Origin: Brevibacillus fortis
Lineage (GTDB): Bacteria; Bacillota; Bacilli; Brevibacillales; Brevibacillaceae
Reading direction: 5' to 3'
Length of the DNA stretch: 64,000 nt
Assembly (NCBI RefSeq): GCF_003013395.1
Contig: NZ_PXZM01000013.1
Location: 1-64,000, forward strand
Shown here piece after piece: positions 17,001-26,385 of the stretch. Below the pieces are notes generated by a model. That model did no database searches. It had not been told where the DNA came from and saw only the letters and a list, made by a program, of their open reading frames with translations. Numbering within the stretch: the first letter of the stretch is position 1; each line of letters starts with the position of its first letter. Made by a program: the position numbers and the translations under genes.

Positions 17001-20000
17001 TGCTTGTTCCACGTCAAATCAGTATGACGATCCCCTGACACCTCTTGATAGGACCAACTGTCCTTGCCTTGCTGATCTGAAAATTGCAGCCAATAGGTGT
17101 ACTTGTCATGAATCGGTTTCACTATCGTGATTGTCTTTTCCATGCTGGTTTGTTTCCCGTCTTTTTCCGTTACCAACACAGTCAGCTGATGTTGTCCCAA
17201 GTCCAGATCGTCCACTTCTAACAGATACGAAAAACCTGCTTTTACAGGGGGTGCCTCTGGGTACATTCGCAAAATATCCGGTCGTTCCAGTCCATATTTC
17301 GCTTCACCCACTGCAACGCCATCCATCAACACTTCGATTTTTTCCACTTCACCGGAAGTCATGAACCAGCCTGTTAGGTTATAGCTTCCACTAATCTGTT
17401 CATTCTCTCCTGGAGCATCAATCGCACCTGTCGTCAGCAAAGGGCCGCCCTTTACATGAACAGGCACTTGCTGAACGATGCCAGCAAAGGTCACGGACAG
17501 AACAGTATTCCCTGGCGATAAGCCCGTTATCACACCTGTTGCGTCAATTTTCGCAATGGCTTGGTCTTGAATCGTGTAGGTGACTTCGCCTGTTACTTCC
17601 TTCGTACTCTTGTCCCGATAAGAGGCAACAACAGTGAGAGAAGCAGTCTTTTCTTTCTCCAGATCAATTTTGGAAAGATTGGTAGTGATCCCTGTTACGG
17701 GGCCAATTGTTACTTCTTTATCGAAGACGAGACTTTCTACTCCCTTTTTGTTGGTTACTCGTACAGTTATTTTGTGCTCTCCTTCAATGAAGCGGATTGT
17801 ATCGAGCTGATACTGAAATCCTGCATTTGCATTTTCATAGCGCGGATACAGGGCAAAAATGTCTGGGCGAGGCCCGCCATATACTGCTGTTCCTTGTAGC
17901 TGCCCATCCACCCACACTTCTATTTTGGATACACCGTCGGGATCAAGGAGCCACCCCTGAATCGTTGTAGTTCCTCCAATTTCTGCTTTGTCCACCGGAA
18001 TATCGATCTGTCCTTTTGCAACAAGTGGGCCAGATTCTGTTTCCGTCACAACCACTGGAATGGTTAGGGTCTGACCTCCATAACTGACGACAATCTTGGT
18101 CATTCCCACTTCGATTCCTGTGACGATCCCCAGTGGACTCACGTGGATCACATTGGAATTTTCGTACGAATATACGGCTTGTGCAGTCACATCTCTTGGA
18201 CTTTGACCAGTTGAAGTTGCGGAAATCTGTAGCTTTTGCATCGATGATTTTGCTAAGCTGATGCCTGATTCCGTATGCTTCAAACTATCCGCCGGAGCGA
18301 CTTCTCCCACCACAAAGCTTTTCTCTTCTAATGGGTATTGTTTTCCTTCGCTATCCGTCACCACGACAGAAACCGTATGATTGCCTGCTTGCAAATCGGA
18401 CAGATTCACCGTGTAGCTGAATCCAGCATTAGTATTCTTATAGTCTGGATGCAGCAGGGCAATGTCAGGACGTGCTATACCCGAATTGGCTTGTCCGACT
18501 TCTTTTCCATCAATAAAGATGTGATAACGAGAAGGCATAGAAGGATGCAAAAACCAGCCCGCTATGGTGTACGTACCATTGATTGTCGCGTCATTTACTG
18601 GCGTTTCTATTTCGCCGATTGCTTTTAGTAGTTCTGCTGCTGTAGTAACGAGCGGTATCTTGATACTCTGATTTCCATACTTGATCGTTAGGCTCGTATT
18701 GCCTTGCGCTAGAGCCGTAACCAAGCCGTCTGGACTCACTTTTGCAACAGATGGATCTTCTACAGTGTAAAGGGCTAGCTTCGTCACATCTCGCTTGCTC
18801 TGGTCCTCCAGCTCTGCTTTGACAGTGAGTTGATGTGTCTTTCCTTGAGGTAGCTGCAACTCGGCGATATCTACGTGCAATCCGATTGCCGGTAGCAATT
18901 CGACCACCTGAACGGTTCTTGACCCCAGTATCGTTTGATTTCCATCCTTGGCTGTTCCGCGAACAGAAATGGTATGCTTGCCTTTCTGGAAAAGACCCGT
19001 GTCGAGGCTGTAATGAAATCCAATGTTGCTACCCGGTAAAGAAATATCGGTAATCTCTATTTCAGGACGCGGAACACCATACGTGGCTTCACCGATGACA
19101 ACGCCATCCACCAACACTTCAATGCTCGAGACGCCGCTTGAAGCGATAAACCAGCCTGTTACAGGGTAGACTCCGCTAATCGTCGCATTATCGAGAGGAC
19201 TGTCCATCCCTCCTCGGGACAGACCAGCAGCCGCTTTTACCGAGATCGGTATGGTCAGCGTTTGTCCCTGATAGTCGACAATGAGCGCGGTTTGTCCGAT
19301 CTGGAGACCTGTGATGATTCCGTGATCGGAAATACTGGCAACCGTAGAATCCTCAAGGGTGTACTTCACTTCTCTTGTTACATCTCTTATTTGGTCGTTC
19401 AGCAAAACAGCCGAAATGATAACTTGCTGTGTATTTCCTTGAGTTAGTTCGACCTTGCTAACATTTGCAGCTATACTCTTGGCTGGTTCTGCACGCTTGA
19501 TGGACACGGGGCGCTCTGCCAGAACCTGCTCTTTGCTTTCCTGATTCACAGCCATCACCGTAATGGTGTGCTGTCCTTCCATTATTTGGGCCGTATCTAA
19601 AAAATACTGAAATCCTGAAGTAGCATTTTGATAAGCTGGATATGCCTGCGCAATATCAGGTCGCGGTTGCCCGTAAAGAGCTTCCCCTACTTTTTGCCCA
19701 TCTACATGGATCTCTATTTTTGATACACCTGCTGGATCTAAATACCAGCCTTTTATGAGAGAGGCTCCCGTCATTGTGGAATGATCCGCTGGACTCTCTA
19801 CTTCCCAACGCGGTATAAGCGAGATTTTTTCCTGGATCGTGACAGGAATCGTGATGGCTTGTCCTTCATAGCGAATCGTAACAATCGCTGTTCCCATTCC
19901 TGTTCCTTTTACGAGACCAGTCGGCGTTACTGTTACGATACTTTCATCCGAAGACGTGTATTCAGCCAGCGTCGTGACATCTTTTAACGTTTTATCTTCG

Positions 20001-21823
20001 AGAATCGTAGAGACAACGAGCTGATGCGTACTCTCCGCGGTGAGCTCCAGCTTGGAAACATCCGCATGAAGGCCCTCTACTGGCTGCTTATTGCCAATAT
20101 AGAACGTATTCCCTTCGATAACCGTCTGCTCTCCATTCGTGTTCTGAATGGCAAGCGTAATCGTATGCAATCCTACGGCCATTTCTCTTGTGTCTAGTTT
20201 AAAATGAAAGCCTGCGTTTCCATTTTGATACGCTGGATACTTGGCCTCAATATCGGGTCTGGGGTCACCATAGGTTGCTTCTCCAACCTTCATGCCATCA
20301 ATTGAGATGCTGATTTGGGAGACGCCTGCAGGATCTAGGTACCATCCCTTCATCTCATAGGTACCGACAATTAATTCACCATTTTCCGGGGTATCAAGAC
20401 CACCACGCGGGGTCAAAGGCACCTTTTCACTAACAACTACTGGAATTTCGATCGTCTTGTCTTCAAACGTTACGATCAATCGTGTCTCACCAATACCAGT
20501 CGCAGTCACCAGTCCTGATGGGTTTACTGTTGCGATTTTTTCATCGTTGCTGACATATTTCGCTTCCTCGGTAATGTTTTTGATCGTGTCATCTGTCATC
20601 TTCGCTTTGATCTTCAAAGGATAGTTTTGCCCTACGGAAATGGCCAGCTCTTTACGAGAAGATTCAATCGACTGGATACCCAGAGACTCTGTGCTTCCTA
20701 TCTCCATAGCTTTTTCCAGGTTCACCAGCCCTTTGCCATAATAACGTGGCTCTCCTAGAGGTGTTGCACTCTCGACCAAAATATCCCGGATTTCATCGTT
20801 GGTTGCCTTTCCCTTCTTCGACCAAATGACTGCTGCGGCACCTGCCACATGAGGAGCAGCCAAAGAAGTACCCGAGCGCAATTCATATCCTTGGTGAAGA
20901 GAAGTACTTAAAATGTCCACGCCCGGAGCCATCAGATCCAACCCCGTGCCTACACTTGAGGTATCCGCACGCTGGTTATCCCGATCAATGGAACCTACCG
21001 ACAACGTTTCCGGATATTGTGCAGGGAATAATTGGGTATCCTCCCCGAGACCTCGATTGCCCGCTGCTGCAATGACCAGAATCCCATGTTCATTCGCCCT
21101 TTTTATCTGGTCATGCAACGCGCGACTATCCACGGCCCCACCCGCACTGATCGTGATGATATTCATGTCATTTTGGATGGCCCATTCTATTCCCTGAATC
21201 ATACTCGAATACTTGCCATGACCTTTTTCATCCAGAACTTTGATCGAATAGATTTCCGCTTCTGGCGCGACTCCCACAATTCCAAGATGATTGTCTTTGC
21301 CAGCGATCACCCCAGCCACAGCGGTACCATGACCATGGGCATCATCATAATCCGCTTCACCTTCTACATAGGAAATGCCGCCACTCACTTTCAAATCTTC
21401 ATGACGAGAGGTTCCTGTATCTAAAATTCCTATCTTCACATTTTTACCTAAGTAATTTTTGCTATGTGCATGATCAGCACCTATATGCTCGACTCCCCAT
21501 GGGATCTCCTGTTTGTCTGACAGGTCGATCTCTGCTAACTCTGTGTCACTGTCTTCCTCTATGTACGCTACATTTCGATCTTGAGCTAATTCTTCCATTT
21601 CGCTTTCAGTTAAAGTAGCCACCATAATTTTGGAACTGAGTTGTTGCACAGACGTCCCCTGGATGGCGCTCCTTTTTGTTCGTTTACTGTCCTTGAAACC
21701 AATCAAGTATGTTTTGGTTTTTTCAGATGCGCGCGCCTGCTCAGGAATCGTTTGCAAAAACAGTAAAGAGAGCAATATAAATACGTTACAAATACTGATG
21801 GAACGGATGAATTTACTGTTCAT
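14081..21823 (-). CDS. Giant subtilisin-like exoprotease with Ig-like repeats
   Basis: With the ATG at 21823 (AAGGAG 7 bases upstream) it has 2580 residues. The open frame runs 35 codons further, but that extension has no signal-peptide character. Residues 1-33 are a signal peptide ending near QARA. An inhibitor_I9-like propeptide follows, then the S8 domain with Asp135 (GILDTGTSRHEDL), His165 (DAHGHGTAVAG), Asn256 (AAAGN) and Ser320 (SGTSLAAPHVAG). From about residue 390 to 1270, six pairs of a BIG2-like domain and a second module (GWYLDPAGVSKIEIHVDG type, with a PRPDI motif) alternate. Later come carbohydrate-binding-like and fibronectin III-like parts, a single YD-like piece (YEYVYDQNNRIKAI), and a seventh BIG2 at the C-terminus. 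No LPXTG is seen. Position 62 bases before the RHS toxin suggests a joint role, such as processing or release of the toxin; this is inference. Confidence 0.88.
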   Translation of the reverse strand: MNSKFIRSISICNVFILLSLLFLQTIPEQARASEKTKTYLIGFKDSKRTKRSAIQGTSVQQLSSKIMVATLTESEMEELAQDRNVAYIEEDSDTELAEIDLSDKQEIPWGVEHIGADHAHSKNYLGKNVKIGILDTGTSRHEDLKVSGGISYVEGEADYDDAHGHGTAVAGVIAGKDNHLGIVGVAPEAEIYSIKVLDEKGHGKYSSMIQGIEWAIQNDMNIITISAGGAVDSRALHDQIKRANEHGILVIAAAGNRGLGEDTQLFPAQYPETLSVGSIDRDNQRADTSSVGTGLDLMAPGVDILSTSLHQGYELRSGTSLAAPHVAGAAAVIWSKKGKATNDEIRDILVESATPLGEPRYYGKGLVNLEKAMEIGSTESLGIQSIESSRKELAISVGQNYPLKIKAKMTDDTIKNITEEAKYVSNDEKIATVNPSGLVTATGIGETRLIVTFEDKTIEIPVVVSEKVPLTPRGGLDTPENGELIVGTYEMKGWYLDPAGVSQISISIDGMKVGEATYGDPRPDIEAKYPAYQNGNAGFHFKLDTREMAVGLHTITLAIQNTNGEQTVIEGNTFYIGNKQPVEGLHADVSKLELTAESTHQLVVSTILEDKTLKDVTTLAEYTSSDESIVTVTPTGLVKGTGMGTAIVTIRYEGQAITIPVTIQEKISLIPRWEVESPADHSTMTGASLIKGWYLDPAGVSKIEIHVDGQKVGEALYGQPRPDIAQAYPAYQNATSGFQYFLDTAQIMEGQHTITVMAVNQESKEQVLAERPVSIKRAEPAKSIAANVSKVELTQGNTQQVIISAVLLNDQIRDVTREVKYTLEDSTVASISDHGIITGLQIGQTALIVDYQGQTLTIPISVKAAAGLSRGGMDSPLDNATISGVYPVTGWFIASSGVSSIEVLVDGVVIGEATYGVPRPEIEITDISLPGSNIGFHYSLDTGLFQKGKHTISVRGTAKDGNQTILGSRTVQVVELLPAIGLHVDIAELQLPQGKTHQLTVKAELEDQSKRDVTKLALYTVEDPSVAKVSPDGLVTALAQGNTSLTIKYGNQSIKIPLVTTAAELLKAIGEIETPVNDATINGTYTIAGWFLHPSMPSRYHIFIDGKEVGQANSGIARPDIALLHPDYKNTNAGFSYTVNLSDLQAGNHTVSVVVTDSEGKQYPLEEKSFVVGEVAPADSLKHTESGISLAKSSMQKLQISATSTGQSPRDVTAQAVYSYENSNVIHVSPLGIVTGIEVGMTKIVVSYGGQTLTIPVVVTETESGPLVAKGQIDIPVDKAEIGGTTTIQGWLLDPDGVSKIEVWVDGQLQGTAVYGGPRPDIFALYPRYENANAGFQYQLDTIRFIEGEHKITVRVTNKKGVESLVFDKEVTIGPVTGITTNLSKIDLEKEKTASLTVVASYRDKSTKEVTGEVTYTIQDQAIAKIDATGVITGLSPGNTVLSVTFAGIVQQVPVHVKGGPLLTTGAIDAPGENEQISGSYNLTGWFMTSGEVEKIEVLMDGVAVGEAKYGLERPDILRMYPEAPPVKAGFSYLLEVDDLDLGQHQLTVLVTEKDGKQTSMEKTITIVKPIHDKYTYWLQFSDQQGKDSWSYQEVSGDRHTDLTWNKQTEEWKSNHDTAIGNTWIRVGSSNPVIKWEAPRSGKIQVSGWISKIQVDEGDGVNVRLLKNNEQIWPSTGWQSIEFNDEIGVEIQAELEVEQGDALLFQVDQKESSIGDLLKWTPEITYMSNAVNDNAAPQIYLTSPAVGAAVSTVDGKDVVAISGFAMDPNMGDQVNIWYQLDEEDPQELTRFTASEKHQPFLYNLPTHHLKPDVLYSLRVWAVDQKSGRSLSEKVDFTLDMRAQAEKEDIVVVAKWKSPSDGTEISKGEKVSLTWDYASYGGHASKIESQELLIYISEGGHVTSTIREKLTGTARSYVFDTSVIEKNARVEARIRSIMPKTPVYVYGGTAKLNFSVLAANQAPVVQSTEFVTLDRGLTGFINYTLNENDVTDKIVATKLRVGFTPGGNELGEKEEMIPEASQNRQVVSRYSFPLSKDMLQQTIYWTVQAQDNRGAWTPAVNYSVRLVEALPKIVIYTPVAKRVMDLDDTFTLDGTYTKLSSGEMIAAKVDLSDPAKNFTTTGTSGQWELNWTGREIGSGTYENIQVTEPIVAYYGGSLTVEDKPDAPSIVNAEAETNSLKIYWSPSVGAIDYGVQVDGGGIKKVGDVTNHTITGLQPARVYTIRLWAYTSAGISSYSSSITVETKPAEGNFNGMVENSPVRMYFPAKEAKYMKIVAGTNGTYSFTLNNDSGSPAIATLSVYKAASLQPHEEIAAGANGRVNPVFVAGKTYYVKIVANDSFYATLLAKPGGEAFTFNQPKEITLQPGQTVEMTMNTTIPGKYRMVTQLKNQTHKYPVVTVLSNGNAVTPKETPTPSEINYELGMGNYTIKLTNSESYPVSVSFTVFAPLPGGTLYEYVYDQNNRIKAIKENGVESVTFIHDENGNILKSVKHAVTLPPKGTVLHVDLEKVEVRAGSTRPIKVTATLEDGSTLDVTAQGLYSVVDSRVGFIVKGVVHGMNPGTTEARVYYGGQFKTITITVVP

Positions 21824-22009
21824 CATGCAACTCCTTTTCTTATGTAAAATGAATGAACCTTTCATTAACGGATCTTTCTCTACGACTCCCCCCAATGCCG
21901 GTTCAAAACCGAAAGAAAATAAGTACAAGTAAAATTATTGAAATATTTATTAAACACACAATTCGAATTATAATGAATCCCTTATTTTGGATCAATAGGA
22001 AATAACGAC

Positions 22010-22038
22010 AAAAAAAGACGTTCTTAGACAAGAACGCC
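22010..22038 (-). terminator. Terminator of the PhzF-like gene
   Basis: On the minus strand a 9-bp stem with one G-U pair (plus-strand arms 22017-22025 and 22030-22038) with a 4-base loop is followed by seven T (plus-strand A-run 22010-22016). It lies 17 bases after the gene's stop. Confidence 0.85.
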
Positions 22039-22054
22039 TTTCTCCTTCCATTAT

Positions 22055-22951
22055 TTATCCCCTCATCTGCCCCGCAATCGTCAAATGCGCCTCACCTGCT
22101 ACACGAATAACAGGCTCCTCGCCAGATCGATCGACCGTAACATACAACTTCCCTGGCCGACCAATCGCATGTCCTTGCCCTACGACGAGCTGTGTCACTT
22201 TGCCAGCAAGCAGCAACTCTTCCAACGCCAGATAACCTGCCAGTGCCCCGTTTGCAGCACCTGTTACGGGATCTTCCGTAATCCCGATAGCAGGCGCGAA
22301 ATCCCTCGTATACAAGTCATAGCCTTCAGGCGCATCCCACGTAAACAAATGGGTGGTGGTGATGCTGTGTTCTCTGTTCATTTCTGCGAGCGTTGAGAAC
22401 AATGGCTGTGCTGCATCGATCGCCTGACGGGTGCGGACTGGAACGAGAAGATGCATATTGCCAGTGGATGCGAGCTTCATCGGATAGCGATCGTCCAGAT
22501 CTGCCGGTGTTATGCCAACCAGCCTCGCTACCTCTTCTCTGCCTAAATCGATCTCCTTCACAGAAGGCTTGATTTGGGTCATTTCCACGCGCTGTAATTG
22601 ACCGTCCTCGATCACCAATTGAACAGGAATTAACCCGACGTTTGTCTCAAACACGATACGGCTCCCCTTTTCCAACCATCCGCGTTCTGTTGCCAATAGC
22701 CAAGCAGACCCCACTGTCGCATGTCCGCAGAAATCAATCTCAACCGTAGGAGAAAAGTAGCGAATCCGAAAATCTGCTTCTGGATGGTCGGATGGCATCA
22801 AAAAGGCAGACTCAGGAAGATTCAACTCATTGGCAATTTTCTGCATTTGTTGTAAAGTCAAAGTACCTGCTTCCGGGATGACTCCTGCGGGATTGCCTGC
22901 AAATGGCTCTCTCGTAAAGGCGTCCACATGGTATACGCTCACATGATTCAT
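22055..22951 (-). CDS. PhzF/YddE-family isomerase-like protein
   Basis: A 298-residue protein of the PhzF family (diaminopimelate-epimerase fold). It has the N-terminal VDAFTREPFAGNPAGV, the catalytic-Glu segment NLPESAFL, FSPTVEIDFCGHATVGSA and, in the second half, ITEDPVTGAANGALAGYL. These match the family's two mirrored domains, including Glu near residue 46 as general acid/base. Length is normal. The substrate is unknown: outside phenazine operons these proteins are mostly uncharacterised, and no phenazine genes are here. AAAGGAG precedes the ATG. The divergent LysR gene probably regulates it. Confidence 0.88.
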   Translation of the reverse strand: MNHVSVYHVDAFTREPFAGNPAGVIPEAGTLTLQQMQKIANELNLPESAFLMPSDHPEADFRIRYFSPTVEIDFCGHATVGSAWLLATERGWLEKGSRIVFETNVGLIPVQLVIEDGQLQRVEMTQIKPSVKEIDLGREEVARLVGITPADLDDRYPMKLASTGNMHLLVPVRTRQAIDAAQPLFSTLAEMNREHSITTTHLFTWDAPEGYDLYTRDFAPAIGITEDPVTGAANGALAGYLALEELLLAGKVTQLVVGQGHAIGRPGKLYVTVDRSGEEPVIRVAGEAHLTIAGQMRG

Positions 22952-23078
22952 GGTTCATTCTCTCCTTTTGTTAAACGAATGCTTCTCTTGCTTTTCATCT
23001 TAAAGTGATGCAACTGCGCTGTAAAATGAAGCTTTCGCATACCAACCATGATAAAAACTTCATGAAAGGAGGAGCTCC

Positions 23079-23948
23079 ATGACTTTGTTTCAAATGGAAG
23101 TCCTTGTAGCTGTCACGAATACTGGTAGCTTCACGCGAGCAGGAGAACAAATCGGATTGAGCCAGTCGGGTGTGAGTCATACCATCGGCGCACTGGAGAA
23201 AGAGCTCGGCATCTTCTTGTTCACCCGCAGTCGCAGCGGGGTTAAGCTAACCGAAGCTGGCGAAAAAATCGTCTCCTCTGCCCGGACCATATTGGAAAAC
23301 GTCTCTCTGATAAAACAGGTGGCTGCTGAATCAAGCGGGCATTTGGAGGCAACGATCCGGATCGCTTCTTTTCCTAGCGTAACCGCTCAGCTCCTGCCAA
23401 AATTGCTGAAGTCGATGCAGAGTCACTATCCGCATATGCAAACAAAGCTATATGAAGGAAGCTATCAAGAAATAAAAGAATGGGTTCGCTCAGGGGTTGT
23501 CGATGTCGGTTTTCATGTGTGGCCCGATGACGAGCTGGAGGGAGTCCTGCTTACGACAGACGCCCTGCATGCTGTCGTGCCAGCCAATCATCCTCTGGCA
23601 AAAGAGCCCTCTCTTACCTTGGAGCAATTAGCCCGCGAATCGTTTCTCATGCCTATGGCGGGATGTCACTTGTTGATTGGCGCTGCGTTTGCCAATGCTG
23701 GGCTTACGCCAAATGTTTCCTATGAAATCGCTGATAATACAACGATTTTAGCAATGGTAGAAAGCGGTGTTGGGGTGACAGTCGTTCCGTCACTGACTCT
23801 ACCCGCGCAACTACCCGATGTCGCTGTCATAGAAATCACACCGCCTCTCTCTCGGCAAATCGGCTTGGCTGTGCGCTCGCTTCGGGAAGCCCCACCTGCC
23901 GTTCAAGCTTTTTTGCGGGAAGCAGAGCGCATTGCACCCACACTATAA
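23079..23948 (+). CDS. LysR-family transcriptional regulator
   Basis: A 289-residue LysR-type protein. The N-terminal winged helix-turn-helix (about residues 3-62) shows FTRAGEQIGLSQSGVSHTIGALEKELGI, LFTRSRSGVKLTEAG. A co-inducer-binding domain follows from about residue 88 (ATIRIASFPSVTAQLLPKLL). The ATG has AAAGGAGGAG 6 bases upstream. It is divergent from the PhzF-like gene with a gap of 127 bases, the classical LysR arrangement, so the PhzF-like gene is its likely target. The effector is unknown. Confidence 0.9.
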   Translation: MTLFQMEVLVAVTNTGSFTRAGEQIGLSQSGVSHTIGALEKELGIFLFTRSRSGVKLTEAGEKIVSSARTILENVSLIKQVAAESSGHLEATIRIASFPSVTAQLLPKLLKSMQSHYPHMQTKLYEGSYQEIKEWVRSGVVDVGFHVWPDDELEGVLLTTDALHAVVPANHPLAKEPSLTLEQLARESFLMPMAGCHLLIGAAFANAGLTPNVSYEIADNTTILAMVESGVGVTVVPSLTLPAQLPDVAVIEITPPLSRQIGLAVRSLREAPPAVQAFLREAERIAPTL

Positions 23949-23966
23949 AAAGGACGTGCTTCTTCG

Positions 23967-24344
23967 TTGAAAAAATGGCTCATTCTACTACTCGCTCTCT
24001 CCGTGATCAGCAGTGTCATTTTAGGGATTACCATTCAAGCCGGTACGTTGGTGCCATTGATTAACCAGAGCTTTTTAATCGGTCTTTTCCTGTTGATCGT
24101 TGGGAGTATGGCCGTCGTGACACGCTCTGGATTTTTCACTATTTTTCTGCGCGGATTCAAGCAGCTGAAAGGGATGTTCTTTCGCAAGCCTCGTATGATG
24201 GACAGTGACATCGTTCAAGCAAATGACCCTGCATTCGAGGAAAAGAAGGAATCATTCATGCGAATCGGAACCTCACTTTTTCTCACTTCAGGCACTGGAC
24301 TAATTGTTTTCTCGATCGTTCTTACCTGTTTCTACTATATATAA
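23967..24344 (+). CDS. DUF3899-type small membrane protein
   Basis: A 125-residue protein with three hydrophobic spans (about residues 4-22, 31-52 and 102-123). A central cytoplasmic stretch, KGMFFRKPRMMDSD, is followed by acidic residues. It matches the DUF3899 small integral membrane family of Bacilli; function unknown. The start is TTG at 23967, 18 bases after the LysR stop. The only ribosome binding site, AAAAGGA, is rather distant, so the start is less certain. It is probably co-transcribed with the LysR gene and ends at the strong hairpin 24354-24387. Confidence 0.7.
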   Translation: MKKWLILLLALSVISSVILGITIQAGTLVPLINQSFLIGLFLLIVGSMAVVTRSGFFTIFLRGFKQLKGMFFRKPRMMDSDIVQANDPAFEEKKESFMRIGTSLFLTSGTGLIVFSIVLTCFYYI

Positions 24345-24353
24345 TCGCACAAG

Positions 24354-24387
24354 GAAGGGCTGTCCCACCGATTGGGAACAGCCCTTC
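24354..24387. terminator. Bidirectional terminator between convergent genes
   Basis: A long stem of GAAGGGCTGTCCC with GGGAACAGCCCTTC (one bulged A), 7-base loop, followed by a pyrimidine run on the plus strand. It separates the DUF3899 gene from the convergent oppF gene. Confidence 0.8.
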
Positions 24388-24395
24388 TTCCTCTC

Positions 24396-25346
24396 TTACG
24401 ACTCTATTAAATGACAAGCCACCCAATGCCCAGGTTCAGCCTCTTGCCACTTCGGCACTTCTTCTGCACAACGAGGTTGTACGAGTGGGCAGCGTGTGCG
24501 AAAACCGCAACCACTTGGCTTGTTGGCTGGACTCGGCAAATCTCCCTGCAAAACGATACGCTCTCGCTTCACCGTCGGATCAGGTACTGGCACAGAAGAG
24601 AGCAAAGCCTGCGTATAGGGGTGCAACGGACGCGCGTACAGCTCATGGCTCGATGCAAGCTCGACCATTTTGCCCAAATACATGACGCCAATCCGGTTGG
24701 AAATATGTTTGACCATGGACAGATCATGCGCGATAAACAAATAGGTCAAGCCGCGATCATGCTGCAAATCCTCCAATAAATTGACGACTTGCGCCTGAAT
24801 CGAGACATCGAGTGCGGAGATCGGCTCGTCGGCAATGATAAATTCCGGCTCCACTGCCAACGCCCGCGCGATTCCGATCCGTTGGCGCTGTCCCCCACTG
24901 AATTCATGCGGAAAACGCTGCGCATGATCCTTATGCAAGCCTACTAGATGGAGCAGCTCTGCCACACGCTCTCGTCTCATCCCCCGATTCAAATGGTGGA
25001 TGTCCAACCCCTCTGCAATGATATCCTCTACGGTCATACGCGGATTCAGACTTGCTTGCGGGTCCTGGAAAATCATCTGGGCATCCCGATTGAACTGCCC
25101 CGCTTCTTTTCCCCGAAGCTGATGAACATGCTTCCCTTTGAACAGCACCTCGCCATCTGTATGGTCATACAGGCGAATAATGGTCCGACCAAGTGTAGAC
25201 TTCCCGCAGCCACTTTCTCCGACCAGTCCAAATGTCTCCCCTTTGTTGATCGTAAAAGAAACACCATCGACTGCTTTCAAATCAAATCCCGTTCCAAGCG
25301 AAAAATACTTCTTCAAATCACGAACATCAAGCAAAGCTCCTGTCAT
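24396..25346 (-). CDS. oppF: Oligopeptide ABC transporter ATP-binding protein OppF
   Basis: A 316-residue ABC ATPase that energises di/oligopeptide uptake. It shows Walker [11 protein letters not shown]-loop [14 protein letters not shown], signature [15 protein letters not shown], Walker [13 protein letters not shown] and switch His in YLFIAHDLS. The oligopeptide-transporter C-terminal extension has the Cys motif [15 protein letters not shown] that binds an iron-sulfur cluster in relatives. The ATG overlaps the oppD stop (ATGA-type overlap), so translation is coupled. It is the last gene of the opp operon and ends before the hairpin at 24354-24387. Confidence 0.93.
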   Translation of the reverse strand: MTGALLDVRDLKKYFSLGTGFDLKAVDGVSFTINKGETFGLVGESGCGKSTLGRTIIRLYDHTDGEVLFKGKHVHQLRGKEAGQFNRDAQMIFQDPQASLNPRMTVEDIIAEGLDIHHLNRGMRRERVAELLHLVGLHKDHAQRFPHEFSGGQRQRIGIARALAVEPEFIIADEPISALDVSIQAQVVNLLEDLQHDRGLTYLFIAHDLSMVKHISNRIGVMYLGKMVELASSHELYARPLHPYTQALLSSVPVPDPTVKRERIVLQGDLPSPANKPSGCGFRTRCPLVQPRCAEEVPKWQEAEPGHWVACHLIES

Positions 25347-26371
25347 ACCCCCTGCCTCCCTGCTGCCACCAGCTCCTCTATTCGTGGTGCCCGTGGATCA
25401 TGGAGCCAGCAAGCCGCCTGATGTCCCCGACCGAATTCGCTCGTCACGGGCATCTGCTGTTCGCATATTTCCATCGCAAAATCACAGCGGGCAGCAAACG
25501 GACAGCCAACTGGCGGATTGAACAAATCCGGAGGACTGCCTTCAATGGGAATAAGCCGTTGCTTTTCACCTTCATCCAGACGAGGGAGGGATCGCATTAG
25601 CCCCCATGTATACGGGTGGCGAGGATTCGCAAAAACGTCCTCGACCGTCCCAGTCTCTACCACCATCCCCGCATACATGACAACCATGCGATGAGCGATC
25701 TCGGCTACCACTCCCAAATCATGTGTAATAATCACCACCGATAACGCCTGTTCTTCTTGCAGTCGTTTGAGCAAATCCAAAATCTGCGCCTGAATCGTCA
25801 CATCCAGTGCTGTCGTCGGCTCATCAGCAATTACCAGCTTGGGTTGGCAAGCAAGAGCAATGGCAATGACCACACGCTGACGCATCCCTCCGCTGAATTG
25901 GTGCGGGTACTGATCGATTCGCTTTTCCGGATCGGGAATGCCTACGAGTGAAAGCATCTCGATCGCTCGTTTTCGTGCTTCCTCTCTCGATACTTGGTGA
26001 CTGCGAACGAACCCTTCTACGATCTGTGTCCCTACCTTCATCGTCGGATTGAGTGCGGTCATCGGGTCTTGAAACACCATGCCGATCTGCGTGCCACGAA
26101 TACCCAGCAGCTCTTTTTTGGGCAGGTGACTGATTTCGGCGCCTTCAAAAACAACCTTTCCCCCGACGATTTTTCCAGGTGGATTGGGGATTAGACCCAT
26201 AATCGCTTGAGCTGTAACGCTCTTACCACATCCACTCTCACCTACGATGGCAACCGTCTCCCCCTTGTCCACGTAAAAGGACACTCCCCGCACGGCTTGA
26301 ACCTCGCCACCATACGTCTTGAAATTCACCCGCAAGTTATCGATTGCAAGCAAATGCTGATTCATCCTCAT
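25343..26371 (-). CDS. oppD: Oligopeptide ABC transporter ATP-binding protein OppD
   Basis: A 342-residue ABC ATPase, partner of OppF. It shows Walker [11 protein letters not shown]-loop [15 protein letters not shown], signature [15 protein letters not shown], Walker [14 protein letters not shown] and switch His in VVIITHDLG. The C-terminal oligopeptide-transporter motif is [16 protein letters not shown]. Length is normal. It starts 14 bases after oppC and overlaps oppF by 4 bases. Confidence 0.93.
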   Translation of the reverse strand: MRMNQHLLAIDNLRVNFKTYGGEVQAVRGVSFYVDKGETVAIVGESGCGKSVTAQAIMGLIPNPPGKIVGGKVVFEGAEISHLPKKELLGIRGTQIGMVFQDPMTALNPTMKVGTQIVEGFVRSHQVSREEARKRAIEMLSLVGIPDPEKRIDQYPHQFSGGMRQRVVIAIALACQPKLVIADEPTTALDVTIQAQILDLLKRLQEEQALSVVIITHDLGVVAEIAHRMVVMYAGMVVETGTVEDVFANPRHPYTWGLMRSLPRLDEGEKQRLIPIEGSPPDLFNPPVGCPFAARCDFAMEICEQQMPVTSEFGRGHQAACWLHDPRAPRIEELVAAGRQGV

Positions 26372-26385
26372 TCCCCCTGTCGTCT

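Noticed and set aside
21824..21928. N-terminal extension of the subtilase to an ATG at 21928
   Set aside because: The extension lacks a ribosome binding site and would bury the signal peptide; AAGGAG supports the start at 21823.
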